Shown one piece after another: positions 13,430-24,520 of a stretch of 64,000 nucleotides of DNA. The notes below the pieces were generated by a model, which was not told the DNA's origin, searched no databases, and saw only the letters and a list, made by a program, of their open reading frames with translations. Source of the DNA: Salvator merianae (Eukaryota; Chordata; Lepidosauria; Squamata; Teiidae); assembly GCA_003586115.2 (NCBI GenBank), contig QVOM02000073.1, positions 35,282,305-35,346,304 on the forward strand, in the 5' to 3' direction. Positions within the stretch are counted from its first letter, which is position 1; each line of letters opens with the position of its first letter. Both the position numbers and the translations under genes were made by a program.

Positions 13430-13767
13430 AGGGATATGCACGAACAAAATTCACGTTTTTGTTTTGCTATCAAAGTGACAACCCATATTTTTGCTTTGCT
13501 GGTGAATGCAATGGCAAAAAGACTTTTTTTTTTTGCATTTGTTTTTGTGATTTTTGCTGATTTTTTCTTAATGAAAATGCCCTTTTCAAGGGAAAAAAAC
13601 ATAGCAAAAATGCAGATATTCGATCAAATATTTTGTTATTATGAAGGTTCATTTCGCTCAAATCCTGGAAATGCGAAAAACCGCATTTTCTATTTGATGC
13701 AAATATCCATGAATGTGAAATATTCGACAGAATTTGTGAATGTGAAAGTGCTTTTGTCCATCTCTAT
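13430..13767. mobile_element. AT-rich TIR element with GGGATATGCACGAA-type ends
   Basis: Left end AGGGATATGCACGAACAAA pairs loosely with the right end reading AGAGATGGACAAAAGCAC on the other strand. The interior repeats ATTCG/CGAAT-type words in both orientations. The 'agggatgtgcacgaa' ends are known from vertebrate hAT-like elements. Confidence 0.5.
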
Positions 13768-13794
13768 TTCCTAGTCAGTGAACATAGTTTCATC

Positions 13795-14005
13795 TAAGGA
13801 TGTGCAAAATACTATTTCAAATGCTTTATGAAGTATACAAAACAACCGCAGCCCAAGATTCAAGGTCACCCTTCCCTGCCATTTTTTTGCAGGCATTCTG
13901 AAATAAGTGTTTCACTTAGCAAAATCAGCCCCTATGTAAGATGGGTGTGGTCATTTCAAAGGTACTGAAAAGAAATTAATACATTGTTTTGCACATTATT
14001 TTTAT
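13795..14005. mobile_element. Possible short TIR element
   Basis: Starts GGATGTGCAAAATACTATTTC and ends with TTTTGCACATT, giving an 11-bp inverted terminal match (ATGTGCAAAA). Confidence 0.4.
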
Positions 14006-15383
14006 CTGTGCAATGCAGCCAGGTACCTATACAAAAACTGCTCCACTGAGTTGAAGAACAATAGGAACAGTTCAGAACATGTTCCTGCTTCAAGAAAAAC
14101 AGCAGATACAATGCAAGCTATGCTATACCTGCAAAAATCCCATCTTCCCCACAACCACTAAAAGTAGAGGAAGCCTGGTCTTTTTCCATCTAGATCCCAA
14201 AGGTATTTCTCTACACTTGAAAGACACACCTGATTGCAGACGTTAAACCAGCACACTGATCTTTATGTGATCCTCACTCTTCTGAAGCTGTAAGAGGGCC
14301 CTGTTCATAGCTGTTCTGTTTTTCTGCATGGATTTAATAATTAGTGAGACAATACCCTAGGTAATAAAAATAATAATAAAAAAAAAACAGAGAAAAGTTT
14401 GTTTCAGCAAAAATTTAAGTGTCAAATAAACTGCAAGATACTAAGGGTTTCCTCAGAAATCCCCAAAAGCATCTAGATTGGAGCTTTGTCAAGTCCAAAA
14501 ATACTTACATGTACTGATTTGTGAGATAAAACCCACAAAGAAATCAAGATTTTCATTTTCATCTTTTATTGCTTGATAGGTCGTTGTGGAGTAATATCTA
14601 GCTTTCCTAGTCTTGGGTGGAGCCTATTTTTTATAATACTCTCAAGACTTTGCAAGCATGAAAATATGTGAAAGTTAACTTTGAAGTGTCTTCCAAGCCT
14701 GATAGTTTTAAGACCAGGCTGGAAGCTCAAACTAGCAAACACAATTAAATATGTAGTTAGATATGCCGAGGTGCGCCCACAAGTCTACCTATCCCAACCA
14801 CAAATGAAAGTCAGCATTTTAGTGTGATAACAGGGCTTTATGAGAGGCCGAAGTCCAAATAATCATAATGGGATTTGCTCCTTAGTAAACTTGCACAAAA
14901 GCAGGCAGATTGTATTTTAAAGAAGGCAATGGTCCAAAGGGCAATAGCATTAGTCTCAACCAACTTTTGCTGGTCTGTGCTCTTTATGTGTCAAGAGCAG
15001 GCAGCTATTGAGATGGTGTTAGGAGAAGCTGGTGAGCATTCATTCATCTCAGCTGGCATGCAGTCATCTTCTCAAGGGACAGGACAAGCATCAGCATCAA
15101 ATACAGATAAATTTTTGCAGTCACCACTTTAAAACTGCTCTCAGAGTGTAGTTATTGCTCAGCTCGGAGTTTACTCCTCACTGTGCAACTCAGTGGGTGT
15201 TCAGTCAGAAGTAAATCTCACTATCATGCTGTCTTTATAATTGATTTTGTTGCACTATAGTTTTGAGGTGGATGAATATTTTAAAATGTGCTGCCCCTAG
15301 GCCTTTTGGAAATGGATGTGGGATATAAATACAAGGAATATAGGATTCTACAAAAAGATTGCAGTGCAATCTTGTGTGTGTTC
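14006..15383. other. Intergenic, mostly unassigned
   Basis: The last part (15185-15383) carries pieces of the family-E element (TCAGAAGTAAATCTCAC; GCAGTGCAATC), the insertion site of the L1 derivative that follows. Confidence 0.5.
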
Positions 15384-15763
15384 AGAAATACGTGCCATTG
15401 ACTTCCGGGGAAGATGGCCGAATGTAGTTGCTGAGAGGATTTTTCCTCTGAGCAAACCGCAACGTGAGGAGACAGAGGGGGAAGTTCAACCCCCCCCATC
15501 TGAAGATTTCATCTCCCTGAGTGACAGGGAGGCGGAGGGATTCCTCATTTGAGCTCCATCAAGTCTCCCCCCAGCGGGGGCTACGAGAGAACCGTGGCTT
15601 TTGGCGTAAGGAGGAGACGAAGGAGCTGGGGGAATTTTGTCAACATTCCCGAGTCACGTTGTGTGTCGTCGTCAAGACTTTTGTCTGCAGGACCGTAAGT
15701 TCGGCCGATCCCCTTTTTAATTAATGAAGATTTTAAAACTAAGATAAGCATTAAGAAGAGCAA

Positions 15764-15764
<1 letters not shown>

Positions 15765-15819
<55 letters not shown>

Positions 15820-15821
15820 AA
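15765..15821. repeat. (GAAA)n microsatellite inside the L1 derivative
   Basis: About 14 AAAG/GAAA units. Confidence 0.95.
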
Positions 15822-16205
15822 AAACCCCTCTACAATTGCAGTTTGGATAATGTATGCTGAAAGTTTAAACATCGTAATTCAGCAAGATGCCAAAGTATTT
15901 GCAAAGGCTGTGAAGTTTTTTTAGATAAATCATTTAAAGTTCTGTTCTTCGGACACGCCGGGGTTTTCAGTGCTTTATTAAAATACATTTGGCCGGTGTT
16001 TATCAGATAAGTAAATAAACAGAATGCACGGATATGGGAGTTCGGTTTAATTAAGACAAAAGAAGAAAATAAAAGAAAAAAGTGCCTTTATTAATTAGAA
16101 GGCTTCTTCAGAGAACCAAGTTTTTAAGACAGATAAGGAAAAGAAAAGATGCAATTAGAAAGAAATGAACAGTGTGGCTGCCAGCCAGATTTACTTCTTT
16201 AAAAA

Positions 16206-16562
16206 ATGGATGCTATTTTTCAAGTAATGCAGAGTTCTTTTGAGAGTCAGAGGCTGACTTTTGAGAGATTAAGACAGGACATTAAAACGGAAATGGGTGC
16301 TTTACACACTGAACTTCATGAAACAAAGGATAAGGCTTTGAAATTGGGCAATTTCAAGGCAGAAATTCCTCAGACAAAATTTACGACTCAAGAAATACAG
16401 ACTACGAGACAAGACGAGTTGTCTGTACCACTGATAACAGCTCAAGGTCATATTTTTTCATTGAAGGAAGCTGTGGGGGAAAAAAAATTTTCAGGAGAGG
16501 AAGAAGCACATAAGAACGGAAACAATCCATATTTGGAGGCAGCAAAGAGTTACTGTGAATAA
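16206..16562 (+). pseudogene. Truncated L1 ORF1-like coiled-coil frame
   Basis: 118 codons beginning MDAIFQVMQSSFESQRLTFE. It is rich in Gln, Glu, Lys and Leu with heptad-like spacing, as in the N-terminal coiled coil of L1 ORF1 proteins. The RRM and C-terminal domain of ORF1p are absent; the frame stops before an A-rich segment. Assignment rests on position after an L1-like 5' UTR and on composition, not on a specific motif. Confidence 0.45.
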
Positions 16563-17225
16563 ACAATATTTCTGGTGTAAACAAAGAAAGGATTGGAGGA
16601 GGAGACGAAAGAAGAAAATAACAACAACTGAAGGAGTCAGAAGGGGGAATTTATAAGTGGTGGAGTAGAAGAATGGGCAGAAGCCAAATTATAGAAAGAC
16701 TGATATGAGAAGAAGATTTTGAGAGATTGGACAAATATAATAAGTTACAGAAAAATAAGGCAGTGGATAGACTTTGGTGAAAACTGGAAACCCTCTATTG
16801 AACTTTTGCAAGATCTGGAAAGTGGATTGGGTTTGCTGGAGGAAAAGAATGAAGAGAAAAGAAGAAGAATGTTGGTGGAAGAAAAGAGCTGGGTGGCTGG
16901 GGGGTAAGAAATATAGAAGAAATCTGGGAATTAGTGAAAAGGTTAGTTTAAAATGTTAGTTGACAAATCATGAATTATTTAGTGTAATTTTATATATCCT
17001 TAAAATAAAAAAAAACAAGAAAAAAAAAAGAAATATGTGTCATTGATTTAATCCCAGGATTTAATCCAGGAAATTGGTTTACATAAGGTCAGATTATAGC
17101 CCAGCCTTTTCTGGTAGGCAGTGGCTCTTGGCTGGATAGAAACAAGGATGAGTCTATTCTACGTAAGAAGCCATATCATCAAAAGTTTCTTGGTTTGTAC
17201 AATTAGTCAGGATGTTCTTTTATAT

Positions 17226-17662
17226 GTCCGACTCCAGACATCAGCCGAATATTGCGACAGCAAGTGGTATGCTGGAGAAAAGCCCTCTGGAACTATTGCT
17301 TGCTGAACAGACCACAGGGGCTCATCCTGTCTGTGCGTGTTTTAGTGATGCACACGTCCTGACATTTTGCCAGCGTGAAATACCCAGATATGTGTGTTGC
17401 CACCCCCCCCATATGCAGTCATCTTTTTTGGTCCCTCCAGATGCATGGTGGCCAGAGCAACTATGGTGACTCTGGCTACAAGGTAAGTAGTAACGCTATT
17501 TCAGGAAACCTGCCACCAGCATCCGGTTTCCCACAATAGGCTGTTGTGTGTTTTAGAGGGGATATCACGAAGCCATGGTGGGGTTGCCACAGATACATGT
17601 GGCAATCTCACCATAGCGCAGCCATAATGGTGCTATATTTCTCCCATCTGGATAGGGCCTTA
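17226..17662. mobile_element. TIR element, family C copy 1
   Basis: Shares a long stretch with 46634 onward (ATATTGCGACAGCAAGTGGTATGCTGGAGAAAAGCCC against ATAGTGCCAACAAGCGATATGCTAGAGAAAAGCCC, and CACAGGGGCTCATCCTGTCTGTG). The right end CATCTGGATAGGGCCTTA is the inverse of the left end of the other copy (AAGGCCGGCTCCAGATG). Confidence 0.65.
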
Positions 17663-18159
17663 AGGAAGGAGCCCTCTTTTGATTCTGGTTCACAGTGTAG
17701 TAGTTCATCTTTTACACTGTAGATATTTGTCATTGCTACTAGTACTTGCTGTACATAAAATAAGTATGCACAGGACTACTTCAAGGTATCAGCCCCACCT
17801 TCCTGTTCTGTTTCCTATCTAGCCTGTTTAGGATTGTAGCCTTAAAGACTTTTTGCTAAATGGCTCAAAATTGCTTTTTAATAAAGCATTGTAGAAATAT
17901 CAGTGTACAATTAGGAAAGCTGCTTCCATCGGAAAGAAATAGATGTGATCGTTTGTGAATGTGAGTTACTTTCATACACCATTAAAGCAGAAGAGGGAGC
18001 AATTTTAATGAGAGAAGTGGCAGAAAGAGAGGCGAGGAGTAAAACCTGTAGTATTTCCCATTCTAGTGATCAGGCTTTGGAAGTTGTATACTGATGTAAC
18101 TTGATGTTTTTTCTCTTTCTCTCTCCTTATCCCCTTTGTTTCAAAGCTTTGGTGAACCT

Positions 18160-18555
18160 CTTTCCTTATTCCTAAATGGTTTAGGCCCTCATTGTCTGAA
18201 GGACTGCCTTCTCCTATAAAGACCTGTATTGAGATCTCAAGGAGAGGGTCTTCTTGTGGTTCTGCCTCTCTTGGAATTGCAAGGTGGAGTGACACGTAAG
18301 AGGGCCTTTTCTGTGGTGGCCCTCAGACTCTGGAACAACCTTCCTCTGGAGATTTGCCAGCACCTACATTATATGGTTTTCAGCATTTCACCCAGGTCAT
18401 TGATGTTTAGCTTCCTCTGAGTGTTGTCCTGACAGGAAGAAAGGAGGGAGGGTATATTTTAAATATATGTATATATTTTATGTTTCTGTTGTTGCGACCT
18501 GTCTGGAACTTTTGGGTTAAGGGCAGGATATACATTTTTAACTAAAGTAAAAAAT
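18160..18555 (+). mobile_element. L2-type LINE 3' end
   Basis: AAGGACTGCCTTCTCCTATA, then GAGGGCCTTTTCTGTGGTGGCCCTCAGACTCTGGAACAACCTTCC and a degraded GTTGCGACCTGTCTGGAACTTTTGGG tail. The translated frame recalls the RAFSVVAPRLWNSLP block at the end of L2 ORF2. It matches the copy in intron 7. Confidence 0.75.
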
Positions 18556-18694
18556 ATATTTTAAAAATTTCACACTCTACCACTATTCCCTCCCTCCCTC
18601 CAGTTTAACAGATCTTGCTCCATCCATCCGTCTAATGTAACAGGAGGACCTTTTTAAAAGGTGCCTAAATGAGCGGAATGCGGAAGGCTCTTAC

Positions 18695-18967
18695 CAGCTG
18701 CTTGCTGCAGTCATTCTTCAGGGTCCCACCAGTTTGGACACAGAAAGCGTCTGCAGTGTCACCCTGACAGAAGCCTTCCAGTAGCTTTGTATCTTGCAGC
18801 TTCTCCTCCTGTCCCCCAGTCATCTTGAGAGCCACCAAGACATGGTCTTTCCATGTGGCTTTGGAACTGTGCTTGCTCAGATGGGCCGTGCAGAGGGAGA
18901 CCTTGCAGGTTAGACACCTCTTCTCAGCAGAATGAGGCTTCTCTGGGCAGAAATCACAAGGGACCAT
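18695..18967 (-). pseudogene. TRIM-like B-box zinc-finger exon fragment
   Basis: The minus-strand frame reads VPCDFCPEKPHSAEKRCLTC then KVSLCTAHLSKH, a good B-box type 1 (C-x2-C-x10-C-x2-C-x4-C-x2-H-x3-H). A degenerate second box follows (LLEGFCQGDTADAFC, with the usual trailing Cys/His lost). It ends at a strong donor, CAGCTG/GTAAGA. An in-frame stop lies 8 codons above the first Met, and no RING precedes it. TRIM proteins are RING/B-box/coiled-coil ubiquitin ligases. I read this as an isolated exon or pseudogene; an intact gene with far-off exons is possible but no others are seen. Confidence 0.55.
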
Positions 18968-19299
18968 TTCCTCCTCTTTGTCAAGCCATTACCTTCTTGC
19001 TTCCAGTGAGGTATTGCCGTTGGAAAAGGCAGCAAGGAATTTCACTGTGCAGCAGCAGAACTGGTAACCAAGTGTGAATCTTAGACGCCTAGATGCCTGG
19101 TCTGCAGTGTGGTCACAGGGTTGCTATCTGTCACTGTGCACCAGCAGTCAGTTTTTCCAAATTCTGTTGATGTCTCTTCCAGGGATCCAGAATCCACACA
19201 GGATAGCCGAGATCCATGAAACAAAAGCTTAGGATTTTTAGTCACTTGGAACCATTTCAGCCCTGTGAATGACTACTTCACTAACTCCCCCTTAATCTT

Positions 19300-19365
19300 T
19301 ATCTATTTGTATGTCTATTCTTTCCTATACTCAGAGGTCTCAGGGCAAGTTACAATGAAACAAAT
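19300..19365 (-). mobile_element. L2 3'-tail fragment
   Basis: Minus strand TTGTAACTTGCCCTGAGACCTCTGAGTATAGG, ending AT-rich. Confidence 0.6.
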
Positions 19366-20054
19366 ATGTGGCTTTTCAGTTACAAAGTCTGTGTTTTTTA
19401 TTACTTCTTTTCATTATTCAAACATTTTTTATTCAGGTCTGTGATCTGAAAAAAAAAGAACCTTTTTTCCCTTTACCTGAATTGCACTGTAACTGAAAAT
19501 TTTGGTTTGTATAATAAAATGTGGAAGGCTTCTGGTCCAGTCTGTATGAGCTTAATTCTTTAATTTAATATTTTTATTTATTTTAATTGTAATGTTGTTA
19601 TTCATTCCATCTTATTGTGTTAACATAACTTTCTTCTTACAATACAGTGTTAGGAATTTAAGACAATTTTGGAATGGGCTTGGAACAAGATAGATTTTTT
19701 TTCCTATTTAAATTAATGAGATAACTACTTTTTGTTATCTGGATTTTAATTGTAAGGTCTGTTTTCAGGAACTAGTTAGGTATGGATAAGAGGGGATTAG
19801 TGTATTTTCTTACCTCTTTGCTGCCAAATGTGCAAAAGCAAATGTAGAAATGTGTATTTTAAAATAAGTATGTCTTCTAAATTTCTATCCCTGTTTCTTT
19901 TAGGGTGCTCAAAAGCAGCTAAAAATATCAAAGTTGGATAAAACAATTTACTGAATTAATATCATTACTCTTACTACTAACATTTCCCCCTGGCTTTCAA
20001 TTTAGAGAACAGCATCCCCTACCCATACAAGCACTGTCACTATTTCATTCCACC
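19366..20054. other. Intergenic, AT-rich, no feature seen
   Basis: No coding or repeat signal beyond simple A/T bias. Confidence 0.5.
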
Positions 20055-20135
20055 TATTTTATGTTTTTATAATTATTTTATTGTGACCCGCCCCAAGACC
20101 TTCAGATACAGAATGGGATAGAAATATAAAGAATT
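20055..20135 (+). mobile_element. L2 3'-tail fragment
   Basis: TTGTGACCCGCCCCAAGACCTTCAGATACAGAATGGGATAG. Confidence 0.65.
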
Positions 20136-20667
20136 TTTTAAAAAATCATGCACCTAACCCTTGCTCTTGGCAGCAGTTCATGTCAGGTGCGCGATGGAGG
20201 CCTGTCAGAATGGGGGCAGCCTTGCATCTTTCCTCTGTGTGGAGAGAGGCTTTTGTTTTATCATAATGCTGTCTCTACATTGGGTTCATGAAGGCTGCCT
20301 TACTGGATGCCCTCATTTAAAAGTGTCTGCCTAGCATAATAAGAACTTGCTTAGCTTTGTCTGAATGCTAATCACCTGGCCTCAGGAATCCTGTTGGGGA
20401 AGCAAAATATCTAGCAGGAACTGTGGAGGTTTCTCACAGAGACGGAAGGCACTTCACCCGCTGTTTGTTTGTCTGCAAGTTGCTCTTCTCAATGTTTCAG
20501 AACACCAGGGTGGCCAAATGGGAAGGAGGAAAGGGCTCCTGCAGGCAGGAAGGGATTTTCAGGAGTGCTGCCTGCATAATGAGCCACACCTGATGACCTT
20601 CCCTCTTCTGTGCAATTATTAAGGTTGCAGGAGTACAGACTGCCTCCCACGTGGCCACCTTAGGAGT

Positions 20668-20756
20668 ATGTATATTGCCTGTCCTGTGTAATCATGTGAC
20701 TACATGTCATTTGTGCCCATGTATAGTCACATGATTACACAGAGAATAGATACATG
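20668..20756. mobile_element. Short palindromic MITE
   Basis: GTGTAATCATGTGACTACATG (20686-20706) pairs with 20718-20740 with one 2-base bulge. Weaker pairing extends outward on both sides to about 36-base arms. Confidence 0.55.
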
Positions 20757-23700
20757 TATGTAACAAGCATAACATAGAGTTTGAGCCATAAAGGAAGAGG
20801 ATGTTTGATTGATCCAGAGCTGTCCAGGACTGCATGAACTGAGCCCAAGCCTGATTCTGAGTTGTAGAAGAGACCCTATCCTTCAAGCAATACTGCCAAT
20901 GAATTGTTGGGCACTACAAATCCTATCTATTGAGGGTGTTGGATTGACTTCATCTGGGGAATTAAGTCTTCTAAATTATTTCCTTCAATCTCAGGTTGGC
21001 TCCTTTCATGCTGTGTTGAATGGACAACACGTCACTTGCCTTTAACTATGGTCAGAAGTCCAACCATTCTGAGCATAGCAGGTGCTTTGACGTGGCATGA
21101 AAATTTCTGGAAATGGTTGATATGCTGTGAAATGGCAAGGATTCTGACAACATTCAGGACAATATTCAAATATGAATCTGGCCTATGAATCGTCTTGAAA
21201 GTTTTTGATTTTCACAGGCAAGCTCTCCTCAAAGCCCATCCTATCATAGATCATGTCCTGGTGCATTTTCTGAATTATGAACATTATGGAGTTAGACTTT
21301 ATATTTTGCCACTTATTATTTTATGTTTACTATGGCAGTCAGAAGAAAGCAGAGAAGGGCTTCTGAAACTACTACAGTTTTTCTCCTATTGATCTGGCTA
21401 CTCTAATTTAAAGATGTACATAGATTGGGAAGGTTTTGCAGCAACCCAAACATGGGAATTGAGTGAAGAGGATGGTCTGATCACTTCCTGCTTTGTGCCA
21501 AGTTGCTCCATGCTGATCCTTGGCAGAACCAGCACGTGTTGGATCAGGCTGCCGAACTGGCCAAAACACTGAGCACTTGCATGGCATATTTTGAAGGAAC
21601 TGGGAAAAGATAGGACAAAGTGGGATAGTATACCTACTGCAGAATTAAGCGGAACAGTAGAAGTTGTAATGAGAAAATGAATGAAAGGAAGGACAGTGGG
21701 AAAGGGAAAGGGCAGGCAGAAGTTTCCTGTGTGAATACTGCAAAAGGGGACAACTGAGACAGGACTTAAACCATATGATTACTATTCAGCTGCTCCTGTC
21801 TTCATCAGTCAATTTAATCAATAAAACTTTTATGCATTGCAAATTTAGTGCGACCCTTGCTTAAACAGACTCGTTGTTCTGGTGTGGATGAGCAGCTTGG
21901 TATATAGCAGGAAGGAACTGTGTCTAATGAATCTACCTCCATCACTTGCTGGATGACTCTGTGGTCAAAATGTTGCCTCGTGCAAGTTGATGGGTACCGC
22001 AGCATGGTCCCCTCTGCAAATCTCTGCCAGAGAAGCCAATGCTACAAAAGCCGCTGATATGGCTGCTGCTTTTGAGCAATGTGCTGAAATTTTCCCTTTC
22101 GAAACGTGAGTGAGCCAAAGCAATGCAGACCTTAAGCCACTTAGTTAACACTTGTTTGAATGCCCTTTACCTAATTTTAGGATGGTAGTATGAAAGAAAA
22201 GATAAATAAGCTGGGTTTGCCCACTTCCATTTCTAGTCCTAGCTTATTCTTCAGTTTCCTAAGAGGATGTGAAGGATTTGGGCAATTACCCAATCCCAGT
22301 GAAAGCTGAAGTTGACCTCTGGAAGAAAGGTAATATGTATTTTTAGAACTATTGAGCCTGGCATTATAGTGCAGACATGAGGGCATACTGACAAATCTGC
22401 TAGCTCTGATATCCTTCTAGCTGATGTTAATGGACAGAATTCTCAGTGAAGCAGAGCATAACGTTTCAAATGTGGTTTGAATTTGGGCTTCCACAACCAG
22501 GTTTTGCACAAGGAGAACCTATGTTGAATTTGAGCAGGTGTACATCTCAGTAAATTCAACCTGGAGCTTTAGAATGTTGTATTTTAGCCCCATGTCAATC
22601 CATTGGCTGCATCTCCATCAATCAATGGAGGCACCCTTCCCCACCCTGCAGTAGATCATTTGCACTGGTCCATGTCCATGTCTCAGGGCACCTGGGTACC
22701 TTGCTGCCATCCTGTGAGTGGAAGAAGGGCACCTTCGAGTCAGTCCGGGAGTTAAACTCTGAATGTTTTTGTGAGGAGGCCAGATACTTTGGCCTCCGTG
22801 TACAATGATCAGTGCCACCTTGCAAGTGGCAGTAAAAAGATCCTGTCACATCGACCATGCTGTGCTAAAGAAGCATCCCCCATCTAGTTGGGGGAATGTG
22901 CACAAACCTGAAAAGTCTGGTTTGGTTTGTAACAAACCTTTGGCCTTGGAGTAAACAGTTCCCCCCTGCCATATGAATTGGTCAGGTGGCCACTTCCACA
23001 AACTGACTAGCAGGTTTGCAATCCTCCTCGCACTTGTGATTCCCCTCGTTGCATCCCTGGTCCTCCTTCACACCCACAGCCTCCCCACATCATGCCTGTG
23101 GGCTCCTTACCTGAATCTTCTCCTCCTGCCTCACCTTCCTGTCGATCTTCCCAGCAGTCCTTGCAGTCTCTACTTCCTGGAAGCCATGAGCGCAACTGGT
23201 CGTGTTGCAGGCCTTTCCAGGCCTTTATTGTCCAATACAGCACACTGGCTGCAGGAAAGTGAGGCACAAGGGGAAAAGGTTCAGGTAAGGAGTCTGTGGA
23301 CACAATGGGTGGAGACTGAGAATGTGTTGGGGGACGCCAGGGATGCAACTGAGGGAAGCTGGGAATGCAGAGATGGAAGTTGGGGAGGCTGGTGATGTGA
23401 TGGAGAGAGACTGCTGGCAGGAGGAAAGGGGAGAATAAGAATAAGAACAAGAACGGCAAGGCTGTGTGTGTGGGTGTAAGGGGGCAGTCTGCTATTGGAC
23501 TGAAGCCTCAGACTTTAAGCAGGGTTCAGTTCCATAGCCCCCTCCTAATGACATGATTCATACCAAATTGGATTCCTATGACCCTAATTTGGCACATCTG
23601 TAATTGAAATGCAGCCATAAACTCTTTTCTCCTGCATGACCATCACCATAAGAAGGTAATTACAAACTACTTCAGTATCTTTGGCAAGAAAACTGCATGG

Positions 23701-23944
23701 TTGTGTCTATGTTGTTACAAACTGCTGCCCCTTACTTGATGGCACCTCACCACCACCACAATAACAGTAAACGCCTATCTAAAAAGAGGACTTAGAATAT
23801 GTGGGAGAGTTATTTAACTGCAGTCAACAGTAATATGAACAATAAGAACATATGGTTGTGATGCTCTCTGGCAAAGAAGACAAAAAAAAATGCATATATT
23901 TCCATGCAAATTGAATCATAATCAAACAGAACACATTGGACTTT
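20757..23944. other. Intergenic between TRIM fragment and PPARGC1B 3' end
   Basis: Two overlapping open frames at 22973-23459 on opposite strands are Pro/Ser- and Leu-rich GC-biased reads without homology. No PDE6A exon, the neighbour in mammals, was recognised. Confidence 0.5.
23700..23770 (+). repeat. Possible SINE tail fragment
   Basis: 'CTTGATGGCACCTCACCACCACCACAATAAC' resembles the end of squamate SINEs ('cttgatggcac..taacaacaac'). It lies just outside the predicted 3' UTR end. Confidence 0.35.
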
Positions 23945-23962
23945 GTAATATATTTGTTATGG

Positions 23963-23972
23963 TTTATTTATT
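23963..23972 (-). terminator. Overlapping polyadenylation signals (distal)
   Basis: The minus strand reads AATAAATAAA, two overlapping hexamers. A TGTGTTCTGTTTG stretch (23923-23935) lies about 30 bases downstream, the normal spacing for a GU-rich downstream element. Cleavage would fall near 23945. This is inference from motif layout only. Confidence 0.5.
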
Positions 23973-23991
23973 TATAGGCAGATCACTTCAC

Positions 23992-23999
23992 TATTTACA
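23992..23999 (-). promoter_or_regulatory. Pumilio-type element UGUAAAUA
   Basis: Exact match to the UGUANAUA consensus of PUF proteins on the transcript strand, about 20 bases before the predicted polyadenylation signal. A second exact copy is at 24087-24094. Confidence 0.4.
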
Positions 24000-24086
24000 G
24001 TACATGAATGTAGAGATTCTACAGTCTTTGTGATGTAAACAAGTAACTCCGCAGCAGGGAGTTTCAAAAAGAAGCCAGTTCTGAAG

Positions 24087-24094
24087 TATTTACA
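24087..24094 (-). promoter_or_regulatory. Second Pumilio-type element UGUAAAUA
   Basis: Same octamer as at 23992-23999, 95 bases away and in the same orientation relative to the transcript. Confidence 0.38.
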
Positions 24095-24445
24095 CAATTT
24101 AAAATAGAACTTTTATATACCCACGAGATAGATATAGAGAATACATTGAGCAATTTGATTAAATCATCTACGAAACTATAGAATCTGACAATGTAAAAAT
24201 ACAAGAAAACGTTCTCTCATTTAGAAGGTAGACGTTGAAATCACACTAGAAATAAATCTTTCTTAAAAAATGACAATAACAAAGGAGTGGCATAAGAATC
24301 TATGCCAATTAAGGTTAAAGTATATTACATAAATAAGGACACAACAAAACACAACTGGGGGTAAATTAAGTGAAATATAAAAACCTTCTACTTTTTTTTT
24401 AAAAACAGCAAACTAAAAACTTGATCTCATTGATTACAAAAGGAG

Positions 24446-24520
24446 CCAATCCTGCTTCTTTTACTTACCCAGGAGTAAGTTGCCACTTTGTTAATACATG
24501 TAAAAGAGAAGCAGAATTGG
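24446..24520. mobile_element. Fold-back MITE in the 3' UTR (family E)
   Basis: The left arm CCAATCCTGCTTCTTTTAC (24446-24464) is the near-perfect reverse complement of 24500-24520. The middle, with CCAGGAGTAAG, resembles the widespread reptile element that reads 'cctgggagtaag'. In the transcript it would fold into a stem of about 19 bp. Confidence 0.65.

Larger units (their letters stand above)
15402..17028 (+). mobile_element. Short L1 derivative with target-site duplication
   Basis: A 1627-bp insertion bounded by the 18-bp duplication AGAAATACGTGCCATTGA (15384-15401) and AGAAATATGTGTCATTGA (17029-17046), differing only by two C/T transitions. It starts CTTCCGGGGAAGATGGCC, typical of an L1 5' UTR, contains a coiled-coil-like open frame, then an A-rich region and ends in a poly-A tail. 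No reverse transcriptase is present between the 5' UTR/ORF1 start and the 3' end. It is therefore an internally deleted or non-autonomous L1, probably fairly young given the well preserved duplication. Confidence 0.75.

Noticed and set aside
22973..23459. Overlapping 140- and 150-codon frames on both strands
   Set aside because: Biased Pro/Leu/Ser composition, no recognisable domain, no splice context.
1..23944. PDE6A, the mammalian downstream neighbour
   Set aside because: No phosphodiesterase motif or conserved C-terminal exon recognised on the plus strand.
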